Origin: an uncultured Blautia sp.
Lineage (GTDB): Bacteria > Bacillota > Clostridia > Lachnospirales > Lachnospiraceae
Assembly: GCA_900551075.1 (NCBI GenBank)
Contig: URVB01000017.1
Location: forward strand, 1 to 62,270
Direction of reading: 5' to 3'
DNA length: 62,270 nt
The notes under the pieces: model-generated
Seen by the model: the letters and a program-made list of their open reading frames with translations, nothing else
Database searches by the model: none
What the model was told of the DNA's origin: nothing
Shown: one piece after another, positions 50,892 through 60,118 of the stretch
How positions within the stretch are numbered: position 1 is the stretch's first letter
How the letters are laid out: the number at the start of each line of letters is the position of its first letter
Position numbers and translations under genes: made by a program

Positions 50892-51608
50892 GTGTTAAGA
50901 GTTGAAAATATTTGTGCGGGATATGGGAAACTGCAGATTTTAAATGGCATGACCATTTATGTAAAAGAAAACTCCCTGACAGCAATTCTGGGTGGAAACG
51001 GATGCGGAAAAAGTACAACGCTTAAGGCAATTACAGGGCTTTTGAAAGTTACAAGCGGAGATATTAAATATAAAGGGGAAAGTCTGGCCGGCACAAAGCC
51101 CCAGCATATCGTCCGGAAGGGGATTGCCTATGTTACACAGGGCAAAGATGTTTTTCCCTCCATGACGGTGGAAGAAAACCTGCTTCTGGGTGCGTATACC
51201 ATTAAGGATAAGGCAAAAACGAAAGACAATATAGAAATGGTATTGGAATCCATGCCCCGTCTGAAGGACAAATTTAAAAGCGCTTCAGGAGTTCTGTCGG
51301 GCGGCGAACAGCAGATGTTAAGTATCGGACGTGGATTGATGTCTAATCCGGAGCTTTTGATCCTGGATGAACCTTCTGCAGCGTTATCCCCCAAAATCAG
51401 CGATGAGATTTATGCTTATGTAAAAAAGCTTCATGAGGCCGGACTTACGATTTTGCTGGTGGATCAGAATGTACGTAAGGCAATGGAAATCTCAGAGTAT
51501 ACCTACATTCTGTCGGAAGGTCATGTTGTGTTTGAGGACAAGACGGAAAATCTGAAGAGGCTGGATGATATGAAATCATTTTATCTCGGCAATATGCCGT
51601 CTAAATAA
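50892..51608 (+). CDS. Liv-type ABC importer ATPase LivF
   Basis: A 238-aa ATPase: Walker A GGNGCGKST, VTQGKDVFPSMTVEENLLLG, signature LSGGEQQM and Walker B LLILDEPSAALSP. The GTG start at 50892 follows AGGAGGGGAGAAG. It completes the five-gene importer. Confidence 0.9.
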   Translation: MLRVENICAGYGKLQILNGMTIYVKENSLTAILGGNGCGKSTTLKAITGLLKVTSGDIKYKGESLAGTKPQHIVRKGIAYVTQGKDVFPSMTVEENLLLGAYTIKDKAKTKDNIEMVLESMPRLKDKFKSASGVLSGGEQQMLSIGRGLMSNPELLILDEPSAALSPKISDEIYAYVKKLHEAGLTILLVDQNVRKAMEISEYTYILSEGHVVFEDKTENLKRLDDMKSFYLGNMPSK

Positions 51609-51630
51609 TCAGGAAAAGGAGATAAAGCTT

Positions 51631-52428
51631 ATGTATGAGAATCATTTAAAGGAAATTATGAAGAAACGCCCGGTTTTTGGTATGACGGTTTATACCGGTT
51701 CCCCTGCAGTCATTGAAGCCCTCGGCCATTTTGGGTTTGATTTTGCATTTATTGATGCTGAGCACACTCCGATGAGCGTAACGGAATTAAAGGATTGTGT
51801 CATGGCGGCAAGACAGACGGGCGTCAGCCCATTGGTGCGTGTGACCAGGCCGGATGAGATTGAAATAAGAAAGGCTTTGGAAATGGGTGCAGAGGGTGTC
51901 ATTATCCCCCATGTAAAAACAAAAGCAGATATGGAAGCCTGTGTACGAGGAGCAAAATTCCCGCCAAAGGGCCGCAGAGGCTATGATGCTACCGTAAGAA
52001 GTGCCGCATACGGCGGAGCCGGTTTCAATGCCAGTGAATATATTGAACACAGCAATGAGACAGAGCTGGTGATTCCTATGGCGGAAGATTTTGAATTCAT
52101 GGACAATATCGATGAGCTGATGAGTGTGCCGGGGGTGGATGCCATTAACTTCGGTCCCGCTGACTTTGCGTTATCCAAAAATATCCGTGTATTCTATGAC
52201 GTAAATCAGCCGGATGTACAGGATGCTATGAATGAGATCGCCAGGAGAACCACAAAGCTTGGGATGGGACTTATGGCGCCTGCGATACCGCCTACGGAGG
52301 AAAGCGCCAAAACTCTGATCGGGCGTGGTGTCAATATGGTTATTATGGGCAGCGATATGTTTAATTTCCAGAACGCATTGAAGAATATCAAAAATAATGC
52401 GGTCAGTAAAATCATAGACGAAAAATAG
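51631..52428 (+). CDS. HpcH/HpaI-family aldolase
   Basis: A 265-aa class II aldolase of the HpaI/GarL type, cleaving 2-keto-3-deoxy acids to pyruvate and an aldehyde. Marks: FDFAFIDAEHTPMSVTEL with the catalytic region, RPDEIEIRKALEMGAEGVIIPHV with the metal glutamate area, and NFGPADFALS. The exact keto acid is not readable. Placed between the importer and SDR genes, so it probably acts on the imported compound or its product. Confidence 0.85.
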   Translation: MYENHLKEIMKKRPVFGMTVYTGSPAVIEALGHFGFDFAFIDAEHTPMSVTELKDCVMAARQTGVSPLVRVTRPDEIEIRKALEMGAEGVIIPHVKTKADMEACVRGAKFPPKGRRGYDATVRSAAYGGAGFNASEYIEHSNETELVIPMAEDFEFMDNIDELMSVPGVDAINFGPADFALSKNIRVFYDVNQPDVQDAMNEIARRTTKLGMGLMAPAIPPTEESAKTLIGRGVNMVIMGSDMFNFQNALKNIKNNAVSKIIDEK

Positions 52429-52470
52429 AAACAGAGACAGAAATCTGAAAACCGGGAAGAGGAGAAGAAA

Positions 52471-53307
52471 ATGGGAAATGATCCGTTATTCAGCGTAGAA
52501 AATAAAGTTTGTATAGTGACAGGAGGACTGGGGCAGCTTGGTGCACAGTATACAAAGGCACTTCATGAAAGAGGAGCAAGGGTGGCAGTTTTTGGCCGTA
52601 ACATTTCAGAGGAAAAGATTGAGAAGGTATTTTCCCGAATTGGGTGTACCCGGGATGAAAATCTTCGCTTTTATACGGTAGACATTGTAAAGAAGGAAGA
52701 CCTGGAAAAGGCCCTTAATGATATTGAGCAGGTGTGGGGAACACCGGAGGTTTTAATAAACAACGCCGGAATTGATACACAGCCCAGTGCACCGCCGGAA
52801 GTATCCGGACCGTTTGAGAATTTTCCGGAGGAAGTTTTTCGGGAGGTTGTAGAGGTCAATCTGGTAGGGACCTTTCTGGCATGCCAGGCAGTAGGTGCGC
52901 GAATGAAGGCTGCGGGAAAGGGAGGCTCCATTATCAACGTAGGTTCGATTTATGGCATGGTGTCGCCGGTGCAGGATATTTATGCCTACAAAAAGGAAAT
53001 GACGGGTATTCCGTTTATCAAACCAGTCGCATATTCCGCAGCCAAATCAGGTGTATATAATTTGACAAGATATTTGGCTACATACTGGGGAAAGGACAAT
53101 ATCCGCGTGAATACCTTCACCCCTTCCGGCGTCTGGAGAGATACCCAGGATGAGTATTTCCAGAGAAATTACTGCAGCAGAATGCCGATTGGAAGAATGG
53201 CACAGGAGGATGAATACAATGGAGTAATCATTTTCCTTTCTTCCGATGCGTCCAGATATATGACCGGTTCCAATATGATCGTGGATGGAGGATGGACTGC
53301 ATGGTAA
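52471..53307 (+). CDS. Short-chain dehydrogenase/reductase
   Basis: A 278-aa SDR: cofactor loop TGGLGQLGAQ (residues 16-25), NNAG near residue 97, catalytic serine in NVGSIYG, and YSAAK near residue 190. An insertion (DIYAYKKEMTGIPFIKP) before the catalytic tyrosine is longer than usual. Likely NAD(P)-dependent oxidation of a sugar acid or hydroxy acid. It overlaps the next gene by 7 bp. Confidence 0.9.
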   Translation: MGNDPLFSVENKVCIVTGGLGQLGAQYTKALHERGARVAVFGRNISEEKIEKVFSRIGCTRDENLRFYTVDIVKKEDLEKALNDIEQVWGTPEVLINNAGIDTQPSAPPEVSGPFENFPEEVFREVVEVNLVGTFLACQAVGARMKAAGKGGSIINVGSIYGMVSPVQDIYAYKKEMTGIPFIKPVAYSAAKSGVYNLTRYLATYWGKDNIRVNTFTPSGVWRDTQDEYFQRNYCSRMPIGRMAQEDEYNGVIIFLSSDASRYMTGSNMIVDGGWTAW

Positions 53308-54179
53308 ATTCTATTGAATTGGAAAAGATTTTTTCCGCGCTGATCATACCGATGTATGAAGACCAGAGCATCAATTACGATGCTCTGGGACGTCTGGTTG
53401 ACCTGCAGATACAGGATGGCGTGGAAGGCTTTTATTGCTGCGGCTCTTCCGGAGAGGGACTGCTGCTATCTTTGGATGAGCGTAAAAAGGTGCTGGAAAC
53501 CGTTATGGAAAAGGCGTCGGGAAGAGTTCCTGTCATTGCTCATGTAGGAACGATACGTACGGCAGATGCGGTTGCGCTTGCACAGCATGCACAGTGTGTG
53601 GGGGCTAACGCCATTTCCATGATACCTCCCTATTATTATCACTTCAGTATGGATGAAGTGACAGGCTATTATGAAGATATTTTGAATTCCGTGCCCGGAC
53701 TGCCGGGAATTATATATAATATTCCCCAGTTTACAGGCGTGGAATTCACCAAACAGAATGCCGGACGCTTGTTGGATAATCCGGGAATTATGGGAATCAA
53801 ACATACGTCTCAGAATTTGTATTCTATGGAAAGAATGTCTCACGCATATCCGGGGAAGCTTATTTTTAACGGGTTTGATGAGCAGTTTCTGGGGGCTCTG
53901 GCATTAGGCGCCACCGCGACAATAGGTACGACCGTAAACCTTTTTGCTCCATTATTTTTGAGGGTGCGGAAATTGTATCAAAACGGCCGGAATCAGGAGG
54001 CTCTGAGAGTACAGTCTGAAATTAATAAACGCGTGGAGATAATGGCGAATGCCGGTATTTTTAACGCGGTCAAATATGGCTGGACTCTGCGCGGAGTGGA
54101 TTGCGGTTCCTGTCGTTCGCCGTTTCGAAAGCTTACGGAGGAACAGAAAAGGGTAATAAAGTTGTTAATAGAAGAGTGA
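53301..54179 (+). CDS. DHDPS/NAL-family class I aldolase
   Basis: A 292-aa beta-barrel lyase forming a Schiff base with pyruvate or similar keto acid: K167 in IMGIKHTSQN, Y139 in IIYNIPQF, and the GSSGEG loop at residues 48-53 replacing the GTTGE of true DapA. Context (importer, HpaI aldolase, SDR, GntR regulator) argues for a catabolic N-acetylneuraminate-lyase or keto-deoxy-sugar-acid aldolase role, not lysine synthesis. ATG 53301 follows GATGGAGG; an ATG three codons earlier is possible. Confidence 0.85.
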   Translation: MVNSIELEKIFSALIIPMYEDQSINYDALGRLVDLQIQDGVEGFYCCGSSGEGLLLSLDERKKVLETVMEKASGRVPVIAHVGTIRTADAVALAQHAQCVGANAISMIPPYYYHFSMDEVTGYYEDILNSVPGLPGIIYNIPQFTGVEFTKQNAGRLLDNPGIMGIKHTSQNLYSMERMSHAYPGKLIFNGFDEQFLGALALGATATIGTTVNLFAPLFLRVRKLYQNGRNQEALRVQSEINKRVEIMANAGIFNAVKYGWTLRGVDCGSCRSPFRKLTEEQKRVIKLLIEE

Positions 54180-54225
54180 AATACATAAAAAAAGGATAAT
54201 TCTTGTTTTTTAATATTTTCTATTA

Positions 54226-54243
54226 TATACTAAAAATAGTATA
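54226..54243. promoter_or_regulatory. Palindrome upstream of the GntR gene
   Basis: TATACTA and TAGTATA are perfect 7-bp arms around AAAA. It lies in the 169-bp gap before the regulator start and is a possible autoregulatory site. Confidence 0.45.
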
Positions 54244-54348
54244 AAATGCCATTGAATGACTGAATTTTGAGTTTGCTTTATAGAAAACGGACGGGAAAGC
54301 AGATGCGGATATAGTAGGGATATGGCTTTGGGATTGGGGTGTAACCAT

Positions 54349-55053
54349 ATGCAGGCAATTGCAAAAGTATCGGTTGTTCAGCAGGCTGAAAACGAAATCA
54401 AAAAATACATACTTAATGATTCCGTGCAGATCGGAGACAAACTGCCGCCGGAAAAAGTGTTCTGTGAGGAAATGAACATCGGCAGGGGTTCCGTCAGGGA
54501 AGCACTTCGCCTTCTGCAGGCCAAAGGTCTTGTGGAGGTCATTCAGGGCAAGGGGGCGTTTGTTGCCCGCAAGGAAGAAATGAAACAGGAAGAACTGGCA
54601 GAATGGTTCCGGGACAATGAAATCGAAGTGAAGGATATCAATGAAGTGCGAATGGCGATTGAGCCCCTGGCAATCCGTCTGGCCATTGAAAGATGTACGG
54701 AAAAAGAGTATCAGCGGCTGCAGGATATCCATGCAAGAACCATGGAGGCTGCAAAAAAGAAGAATGGTGTGGAGATTGCAGGCTGTGACGAAAAATTTCA
54801 TACCTGCATTGTTGAAAGCAGCCATAATAAATTGCTGATAGCTCTGAATAAAGAAATTGTAAGGAGCTTAAAGAAGTTCAGGGAGCAGACCTTCAAGCTC
54901 GGAAACAATATTGAGAATTGTATTCCGTATCATACAGCCATTCTGGAAGCCTTCGGAAGGAAGGATGTTGAGCTGGCGCAGAAAAGACTGATGGAACATC
55001 TGGAGCGTGTTGAGATTGATTTGGAATCCAGCAAAAATTTTACAGAGAATTAG
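54349..55053 (+). CDS. FadR-subfamily GntR regulator
   Basis: A 234-aa regulator: N-terminal winged helix (LPPEKVFCEEMNIGRGSVREALRLLQAKGLVEVIQGKGAFV), then an all-helical FCD effector domain with metal-type residues (EIAGCDEKFHTCIVES; His in PYHTAILEA). FCD domains bind acidic ligands, fitting a sugar-acid pathway. ATG 54349 is chosen for GGGGTG 8 bp upstream; another ATG lies nine codons earlier. It most likely controls the liv-aldolase operon just before it. Confidence 0.88.
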   Translation: MQAIAKVSVVQQAENEIKKYILNDSVQIGDKLPPEKVFCEEMNIGRGSVREALRLLQAKGLVEVIQGKGAFVARKEEMKQEELAEWFRDNEIEVKDINEVRMAIEPLAIRLAIERCTEKEYQRLQDIHARTMEAAKKKNGVEIAGCDEKFHTCIVESSHNKLLIALNKEIVRSLKKFREQTFKLGNNIENCIPYHTAILEAFGRKDVELAQKRLMEHLERVEIDLESSKNFTEN

Positions 55054-55075
55054 AGGGCGGATTTCAGGTAAATGC

Positions 55076-55104
55076 TTGACAAAAGTGAGATGATATGGTA
55101 TTTT
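55076..55104 (+). promoter_or_regulatory. trp operon promoter
   Basis: TTGACA (55076-55081), 17 bp, TATTTT (55099-55104). It lies 27 bp after the GntR gene. Confidence 0.8.
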
Positions 55105-55127
55105 GATATAAATTTAATAAGCTAAAC

Positions 55128-55402
55128 CGATGAAGCGGAGATAAAAGCGATGATGCGCGCACAGAGAGTCCGGGTAGGTGAGAGCCGGGCCGAGATGCAA
55201 GTTGCCAAATGGACCGCAGAGGGCGCAGTGAACAGCTTCGGCTCAGTATTCTGCGACGTAGGGCATACGTCAGTTGCCGGAAATATGAAGGTATTTTGCA
55301 AAGTGCACGGGTCGTTCCGTGAATCAAGGTGGCACCGCGGGTGATATGCATGCGCTCGTCCTTGGCAGAGGGTAAACTCTGTCATGGGCGGGCGCTTTTT
55401 AT
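55128..55402 (+). promoter_or_regulatory. T-box riboswitch, tryptophan-specific
   Basis: Stem I is closed by GCGG (55135-55138) and CCGC (55214-55217). Its 3' side shows the specifier TGG (55210-55212) followed by A, matching tRNA-Trp. The T-box antiterminator sequence AAGGTGGCACCGCGG is at 55326-55340. The terminator GCGCTCGTCC.../...GGGCGGGCGC with TTTTT is at 55352-55400. Uncharged tRNA-Trp would stabilise the antiterminator and turn on trpEGDCFBA. Confidence 0.93.
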
Positions 55403-55480
55403 GTGGTGCGCACGGCTGCAAAGTTCCGGGTGCTGCCCACAGTATAGTCTTATTGAAATTATTCACAGGAGGTATTTTCC

Positions 55481-56968
55481 ATGTATCCAACAATAGAAAC
55501 AATCAAGAAGCTTGCAGCATCCGGCGAATACCGGCGTATCCCTGTCTGCCGGGAATTGTATGCGGACAGATACACGCCGGTGGAAGTAATGCGTACTCTT
55601 TGCAAAGTCAGCAGACATTGTTATCTGCTGGAAAGTGCCGGCCAGTCAGAGGTCTGGGGGCGGTATTCTTTTCTGGGCTATGACCCGGCTATGGAAATTA
55701 CCTGTACAGACGGACTTATGAGGATACGGAGCACAGGGAAGGATGGAGAGTCAGAGGAAGCGGTGAAGCGGGTGGCGCACCCGGGAAAAACACTCCGTGA
55801 GATCATTAATGCCTTCAAAAGCCCGGTTGTAGAAGGTCTGCCGCCTTTTACCGGCGGTTTGGTAGGGTATTTTTCTTATGATTATATGAAATACAGTGAG
55901 CCGAAATTAAAGCTATCGGCGCATGAGGAGCAGGATTTCCGTGATATGGATCTGATGCTGTTTGACCGGGTCATTGCCTTTGACCATTACAGACAGAGAG
56001 TGCTTTTGATTGCCGGAGTTATGACAGAAAATCTGGAAGAATCTTATGAGAAAGCAGTGCAAAGGCTGCAGGAAATGGCAGAATTGGTCAAAGCAGGAGA
56101 GAAGAAAGAATTTCCTGTATTGAAGCTTCATTCAGAAATCCGGCCGCAGTTTCCGAAAGAAAAATACTGCGGTATGGTAGAAAAGGCAAAGCATTATATC
56201 CGCGAGGGAGATATTTTTCAGGTGGTTTTATCCAATCCCATGAGAGCAAAGGCAGAGGGGAGCCTGTTCGATACTTATCGTGTTTTGCGTGCGACAAATC
56301 CGTCACCATACATGTTCTATTTTTCCAGTGATGATATCGAGCTTGCCGGTGCTTCACCGGAGACTCTGGTGAAGCTGCAGAATGGTAAATTGAGTACCTT
56401 CCCATTGGCTGGTACAAGGCCGAGAGGCAAAAACAGACAGGAAGACCGGAGGCTTGAAGCTGACCTCCTGAAAGATGAAAAGGAACTGGCAGAGCATAAT
56501 ATGCTGGTGGATCTGGGAAGAAATGACATCAGCAGGATCAGTCGGATCGGAAGTGTGGAGGTTGAAAAATATTTATCCGTAGAGCGGTTTTCCCATGTCA
56601 TGCACCTGGGAAGCACCGTGACCGGAGAGATTCGGGAGGATAAGGATGCCGTGGATGCAGTAGATGCAATCCTTCCGGCAGGAACACTTTCCGGTGCCCC
56701 GAAATTTCGGGCCTGCCAGATCATTGAGGAGCTGGAGCAGAGTAAAAGGGGCATTTACGGCGGGGCTGTGGGTTATCTGGATTTTGCCGGAAATCTGGAC
56801 ACCTGTATTGCCATAAGACTGGTTTATAAAAAGAACGGAGCAGTCTGCATCCGTTCCGGAGCAGGGATTGTTGCGGACAGTGTACCGGAGAAGGAATTTG
56901 AAGAATGCTGCAACAAGGCAAGAGCAGTCATGCAGGCGATTCACCAGGCACAGGAGGGATTGGAATGA
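55481..56968 (+). CDS. trpE: Anthranilate synthase component I
   Basis: A 495-aa enzyme making anthranilate from chorismate with TrpG. The tryptophan feedback element LLES is present (CYLLESAG near residue 50), followed by the chorismate-binding domain with GDIFQVVLSNPM, SPETLVKLQNGKL, AGTRPRGK and DAILPAGTLSGAPK. AGGAGG precedes ATG 55481. Product inhibition by tryptophan is expected in addition to T-box control. Confidence 0.96.
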   Translation: MYPTIETIKKLAASGEYRRIPVCRELYADRYTPVEVMRTLCKVSRHCYLLESAGQSEVWGRYSFLGYDPAMEITCTDGLMRIRSTGKDGESEEAVKRVAHPGKTLREIINAFKSPVVEGLPPFTGGLVGYFSYDYMKYSEPKLKLSAHEEQDFRDMDLMLFDRVIAFDHYRQRVLLIAGVMTENLEESYEKAVQRLQEMAELVKAGEKKEFPVLKLHSEIRPQFPKEKYCGMVEKAKHYIREGDIFQVVLSNPMRAKAEGSLFDTYRVLRATNPSPYMFYFSSDDIELAGASPETLVKLQNGKLSTFPLAGTRPRGKNRQEDRRLEADLLKDEKELAEHNMLVDLGRNDISRISRIGSVEVEKYLSVERFSHVMHLGSTVTGEIREDKDAVDAVDAILPAGTLSGAPKFRACQIIEELEQSKRGIYGGAVGYLDFAGNLDTCIAIRLVYKKNGAVCIRSGAGIVADSVPEKEFEECCNKARAVMQAIHQAQEGLE

Positions 56969-57546
56969 TTTTACTGATTGATAATTATGACAGCTTTTCC
57001 TACAATCTGTATCATTTGGCCGGGTCTGTGGAGCCTGACATCAGGGTGGTGCGGAATGATGAATATACAGTGGGAGAGCTTGCGCAGATGAGACCAGAGG
57101 CTCTGATTCTGTCACCTGGTCCCGGACGCCCTGCGGATGCAGGAATCTGTATTCCGGCAATCCGGTATTTTGCAGGAAGGCTCCCGATACTGGGGGTGTG
57201 CCTTGGACACCAGTCTGTCTGTGAAGCTTTTGGCGGCACAGTGTCCTATGCAAAAGAGCTGATGCATGGAAAACAGAAGAAAATCAGGGTAACCGGAGAG
57301 AGCATTTTATTTCAGGGAATGGGAGATTCTTTCCTGGCTGCAAGATATCATTCTCTCGCGGCAGTTAAGGAAAAATTACCGGAAAGCCTGAAAATAACTG
57401 CTGAATCGGGGGACGGTGAGGTCATGGCAGTGGAACATGCGAAATATCCTGTATTTGGCGTACAGTTTCATCCGGAATCTGTGATGACTCCGGATGGGCA
57501 CCAGATGATTCGGAATTTCATGAATGTAGTGAGGAGGAAACAGTAA
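56965..57546 (+). CDS. trpG: Anthranilate synthase component II (glutamine amidotransferase)
   Basis: A 193-aa class I amidotransferase supplying ammonia to TrpE. Catalytic cysteine in GVCLGHQSV, His and Glu in FGVQFHPESV; the start IDNYDSFSYNL is typical. ATG 56965 overlaps the trpE stop (ATGA), so the frame upstream is not used. It may also serve p-aminobenzoate synthesis, as in Bacillus. Confidence 0.95.
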   Translation: MILLIDNYDSFSYNLYHLAGSVEPDIRVVRNDEYTVGELAQMRPEALILSPGPGRPADAGICIPAIRYFAGRLPILGVCLGHQSVCEAFGGTVSYAKELMHGKQKKIRVTGESILFQGMGDSFLAARYHSLAAVKEKLPESLKITAESGDGEVMAVEHAKYPVFGVQFHPESVMTPDGHQMIRNFMNVVRRKQ

Positions 57547-58556
57547 TGATTAAAGAGGCAATTTTAAAATTAACGAAAAAAGAAGATTTATCTTATCAGG
57601 AAGCAGAAGCGGTTATGAATGAGATTATGGACGGAGAAGCGAGTCCTGTGCAGATGTCTGCGTATTTGACGGCGCTTTCTCTGAAAGGGGAGACGATCGA
57701 CGAGATTACGGCATCCGCATCCGGAATGAGAGCACACTGCATTAAGCTGCTTCATGACATGGATGTGCTGGAAATCGTAGGAACCGGAGGGGATGGTTCC
57801 AATTCCTTCAACATTTCCACAACTGCATCCCTGGTAATAGCGGCAGGAGGTGTTCCGGTAGCAAAGCATGGAAACAGAGCAGCTTCTTCCAAATCCGGTG
57901 CGGCAGATGTATTGGAGGCGCTTGGCGTAAAAATCACAGTCTCTCCTGAGAGAAGTGCGGAGCTGCTGAAAAAGCTCAACATCTGTTTCTTATTTGCCCA
58001 GAATTATCACATTGCGATGAAGTATGTGGCACCGATTCGCAAAGAACTTGGAATACGTACAGTGTTCAATATTTTGGGACCTTTGAGCAATCCGGCAGGA
58101 GCGAACATGGAGCTAATGGGAGTGTTTGATGAGGCATTGGTAGAACCGCTTGCACAGGTTATGGCAAAGCTTGGCGTTGTACGGGGAATGGTGGTATACG
58201 GGCAGGATAAGCTGGATGAAATCTCTATGAGTGCGCCGACAGCCGTATGTGAGATCAAAGACGGATGGTTCCAGTCCTATGTACTGACACCTGAGCAGTT
58301 TGGTTACACAAGGTGCAAAAAAGAGGATTTGGCAGGCGGAACCCCTGAGGAAAATGCGGCGATTACAAGGGCGATTCTAAAAGGCGAAGAACGGGGTGCA
58401 AAACGTCAGGCAGTCTGTCTGAATGCAGGTGCTTCTCTGTATATTACCGGAAAAGCGGCAACCATAGAAGAAGGTGCCAGAATGGCAGAAAGCCTGATTG
58501 ACAGCGGAGCTGCTCTTGCAAAGTTAGAGGAATTTGTCCGGGAGAGCAATCAGTAA
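57546..58556 (+). CDS. trpD: Anthranilate phosphoribosyltransferase
   Basis: A 336-aa enzyme joining anthranilate to PRPP. Marks: VGTGGDGSNSFNISTTASLV (PRPP loop), KHGNRAASSKSGAADVLEALG and RTVFNILGPLSNPA. Its ATG overlaps the trpG stop by one base (TAATG). Separate from trpG, unlike the fused enterobacterial form. Confidence 0.96.
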   Translation: MIKEAILKLTKKEDLSYQEAEAVMNEIMDGEASPVQMSAYLTALSLKGETIDEITASASGMRAHCIKLLHDMDVLEIVGTGGDGSNSFNISTTASLVIAAGGVPVAKHGNRAASSKSGAADVLEALGVKITVSPERSAELLKKLNICFLFAQNYHIAMKYVAPIRKELGIRTVFNILGPLSNPAGANMELMGVFDEALVEPLAQVMAKLGVVRGMVVYGQDKLDEISMSAPTAVCEIKDGWFQSYVLTPEQFGYTRCKKEDLAGGTPEENAAITRAILKGEERGAKRQAVCLNAGASLYITGKAATIEEGARMAESLIDSGAALAKLEEFVRESNQ

Positions 58557-58621
58557 GATGAAAAAATGAGTGTCCGGCTTGTATATAAATGCTGTTGGGA
58601 CAGAGACGAAAGGAATTAGAG

Positions 58622-59440
58622 ATGAACATTTTAAATGAGATTGCCGAGAGGACAAAAGAGCGGATTCAGAAAGCAAAAAGAGAGATTCCTGTTTCTGTTT
58701 TAGAAGAGCAGATGCGGATGAGGAGGTTTATGAAACAGGAATCCGGCCATCAGGAACATGAATCGAAGATGACGTTTTATCAGGCGTTAAGAAAGCCCGG
58801 GATGTCCTATATCTGTGAGGTAAAAAAAGCATCTCCCTCTAAGGGGCTGATCGCGCCGGATTTTCCGCATCTGGATATTGCCAGGGAGTATGAGCGGGTA
58901 GGGGCATCTGCCATCTCCTGTTTGACCGAGCCGTTCTATTTCATGGGCGCGGACCAATATCTGAAGGAAATTGCCGCCGCTGTCCGGATTCCTGTTTTAC
59001 GCAAGGACTTTACGGTAGACGAATATATGATATATCAGGCGGGTACACTGGGAGCCGCTGCAGTACTTTTGATCTGTGGGATTCTGGATGATAAGCAGCT
59101 CAGGGATTACAGGATTCTGGCAGAGGAGCTGGGAATGGACGCCCTTGTGGAAGTCCATGATGAGGGAGAAGCAGACCGCGCCCTGGGTACGGGGGCAAGA
59201 ATCATTGGTGTCAATAATCGGGATCTGAGAACCTTCCGGGTAGATATGAGCAACAGTGTCCGGCTGAGGAAAATGGCGCCGGCTGATGTGGTGTTTGTCT
59301 CCGAAAGCGGCATCCGCACCCATGAGGATATAAAAATTCTGTATGAGAATCATGTAGATGCAGTACTCATCGGGGAGACACTGATGCGCAGTTCTGATAA
59401 GAAAAAGGCGCTGGAAGAATTGAATGGAGGGGCACTTTGA
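58622..59440 (+). CDS. trpC: Indole-3-glycerol-phosphate synthase
   Basis: A 272-aa barrel enzyme. Marks: CEVKKASPSKGLI with the catalytic lysine, VLRKDFTVDEYMIYQAG and IGVNNRDLRTFRVD; the end has VSESGIRTHEDI. ATG 58622 is chosen because AAGGAA lies upstream and the family sequence starts there; the gap after trpD is 65 bp. It overlaps trpF by 4 bp. Confidence 0.95.
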   Translation: MNILNEIAERTKERIQKAKREIPVSVLEEQMRMRRFMKQESGHQEHESKMTFYQALRKPGMSYICEVKKASPSKGLIAPDFPHLDIAREYERVGASAISCLTEPFYFMGADQYLKEIAAAVRIPVLRKDFTVDEYMIYQAGTLGAAAVLLICGILDDKQLRDYRILAEELGMDALVEVHDEGEADRALGTGARIIGVNNRDLRTFRVDMSNSVRLRKMAPADVVFVSESGIRTHEDIKILYENHVDAVLIGETLMRSSDKKKALEELNGGAL

Positions 59441-60057
59441 ATCAGGCAGGAACAAGGATTAAAATATGCGGACTGAGACGGCGGGAGGATATTCTGGCAG
59501 TCAACAGGGCAAAGCCGGATTTCTGCGGATTTATTGTGGAAGTTTCCAAAAGCTTCCGCAGTATTTCCGCAGAGAAAGTGAGGGAATTGACAAAAGGTTT
59601 AGCGGAAGGTATCCTTCCGGCGGGCGTGTTTGTAGATGCGCCGCCGGAGCTTCCGGTGAAGCTTTTGGAGGAAGGAAGTATCGCAATGGTACAGCTTCAC
59701 GGACAGGAGGATGAGGCTTATCTTATGACGCTCCGCAGTTATACGGAGAAACCGATCATTCAGGCTTTTTCAATCAGGACTGAGGAGGATATTGAAAGAG
59801 CACTTACAAGTACCGCAGATTATATCCTGTTGGACCAGGGAAGCGGAGGAACAGGTAAGGTATTTAACTGGTCGTTAGTTCCTGAGATTTCCAGACCATT
59901 CTTTCTGGCGGGAGGGCTGGGCCTGGAGAATCTTAAGGAGGCAGTCTGCCAGGTGCATCCCTGGGCGGTGGATTTAAGCAGCAGTCTGGAAACAGACGGA
60001 AAAAAAGATGCGGATAAGATGCAAAAGGCAGTGAAGCTTGTGCGGAATCTGTTTTAG
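59437..60057 (+). CDS. trpF: Phosphoribosylanthranilate isomerase
   Basis: A 206-aa barrel enzyme. KICGLRRREDI holds the catalytic cysteine, VQLHGQED the conserved mid-barrel motif, and LLDQGSGGTGKVFNWSL the catalytic aspartate region. The TTG start at 59437 overlaps the trpC stop and follows GGAGGGG by 5 bp. Confidence 0.93.
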   Translation: MNQAGTRIKICGLRRREDILAVNRAKPDFCGFIVEVSKSFRSISAEKVRELTKGLAEGILPAGVFVDAPPELPVKLLEEGSIAMVQLHGQEDEAYLMTLRSYTEKPIIQAFSIRTEEDIERALTSTADYILLDQGSGGTGKVFNWSLVPEISRPFFLAGGLGLENLKEAVCQVHPWAVDLSSSLETDGKKDADKMQKAVKLVRNLF

Positions 60058-60073
60058 AGGAAGCGGAAGATAG

Positions 60074-60092
60074 CTCCGGTATCATGCCGGAG
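60074..60092 (+). repeat. Small hairpin between trpF and trpB
   Basis: CTCCGG and CCGGAG form a 6-bp stem with a 7-nt loop in the 61-bp gap. No T-run follows, so it is more likely an mRNA-processing or stability element than a terminator. Confidence 0.4.
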
Positions 60093-60118
60093 TTCACCAC
60101 GGAGAGAGGAGAATACGG

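Noticed and set aside
53301..54179. Annotation as lysine-pathway dapA
   Set aside because: GSSGEG replaces GTTGE, and the neighbours are catabolic; kept as DHDPS/NAL family only.
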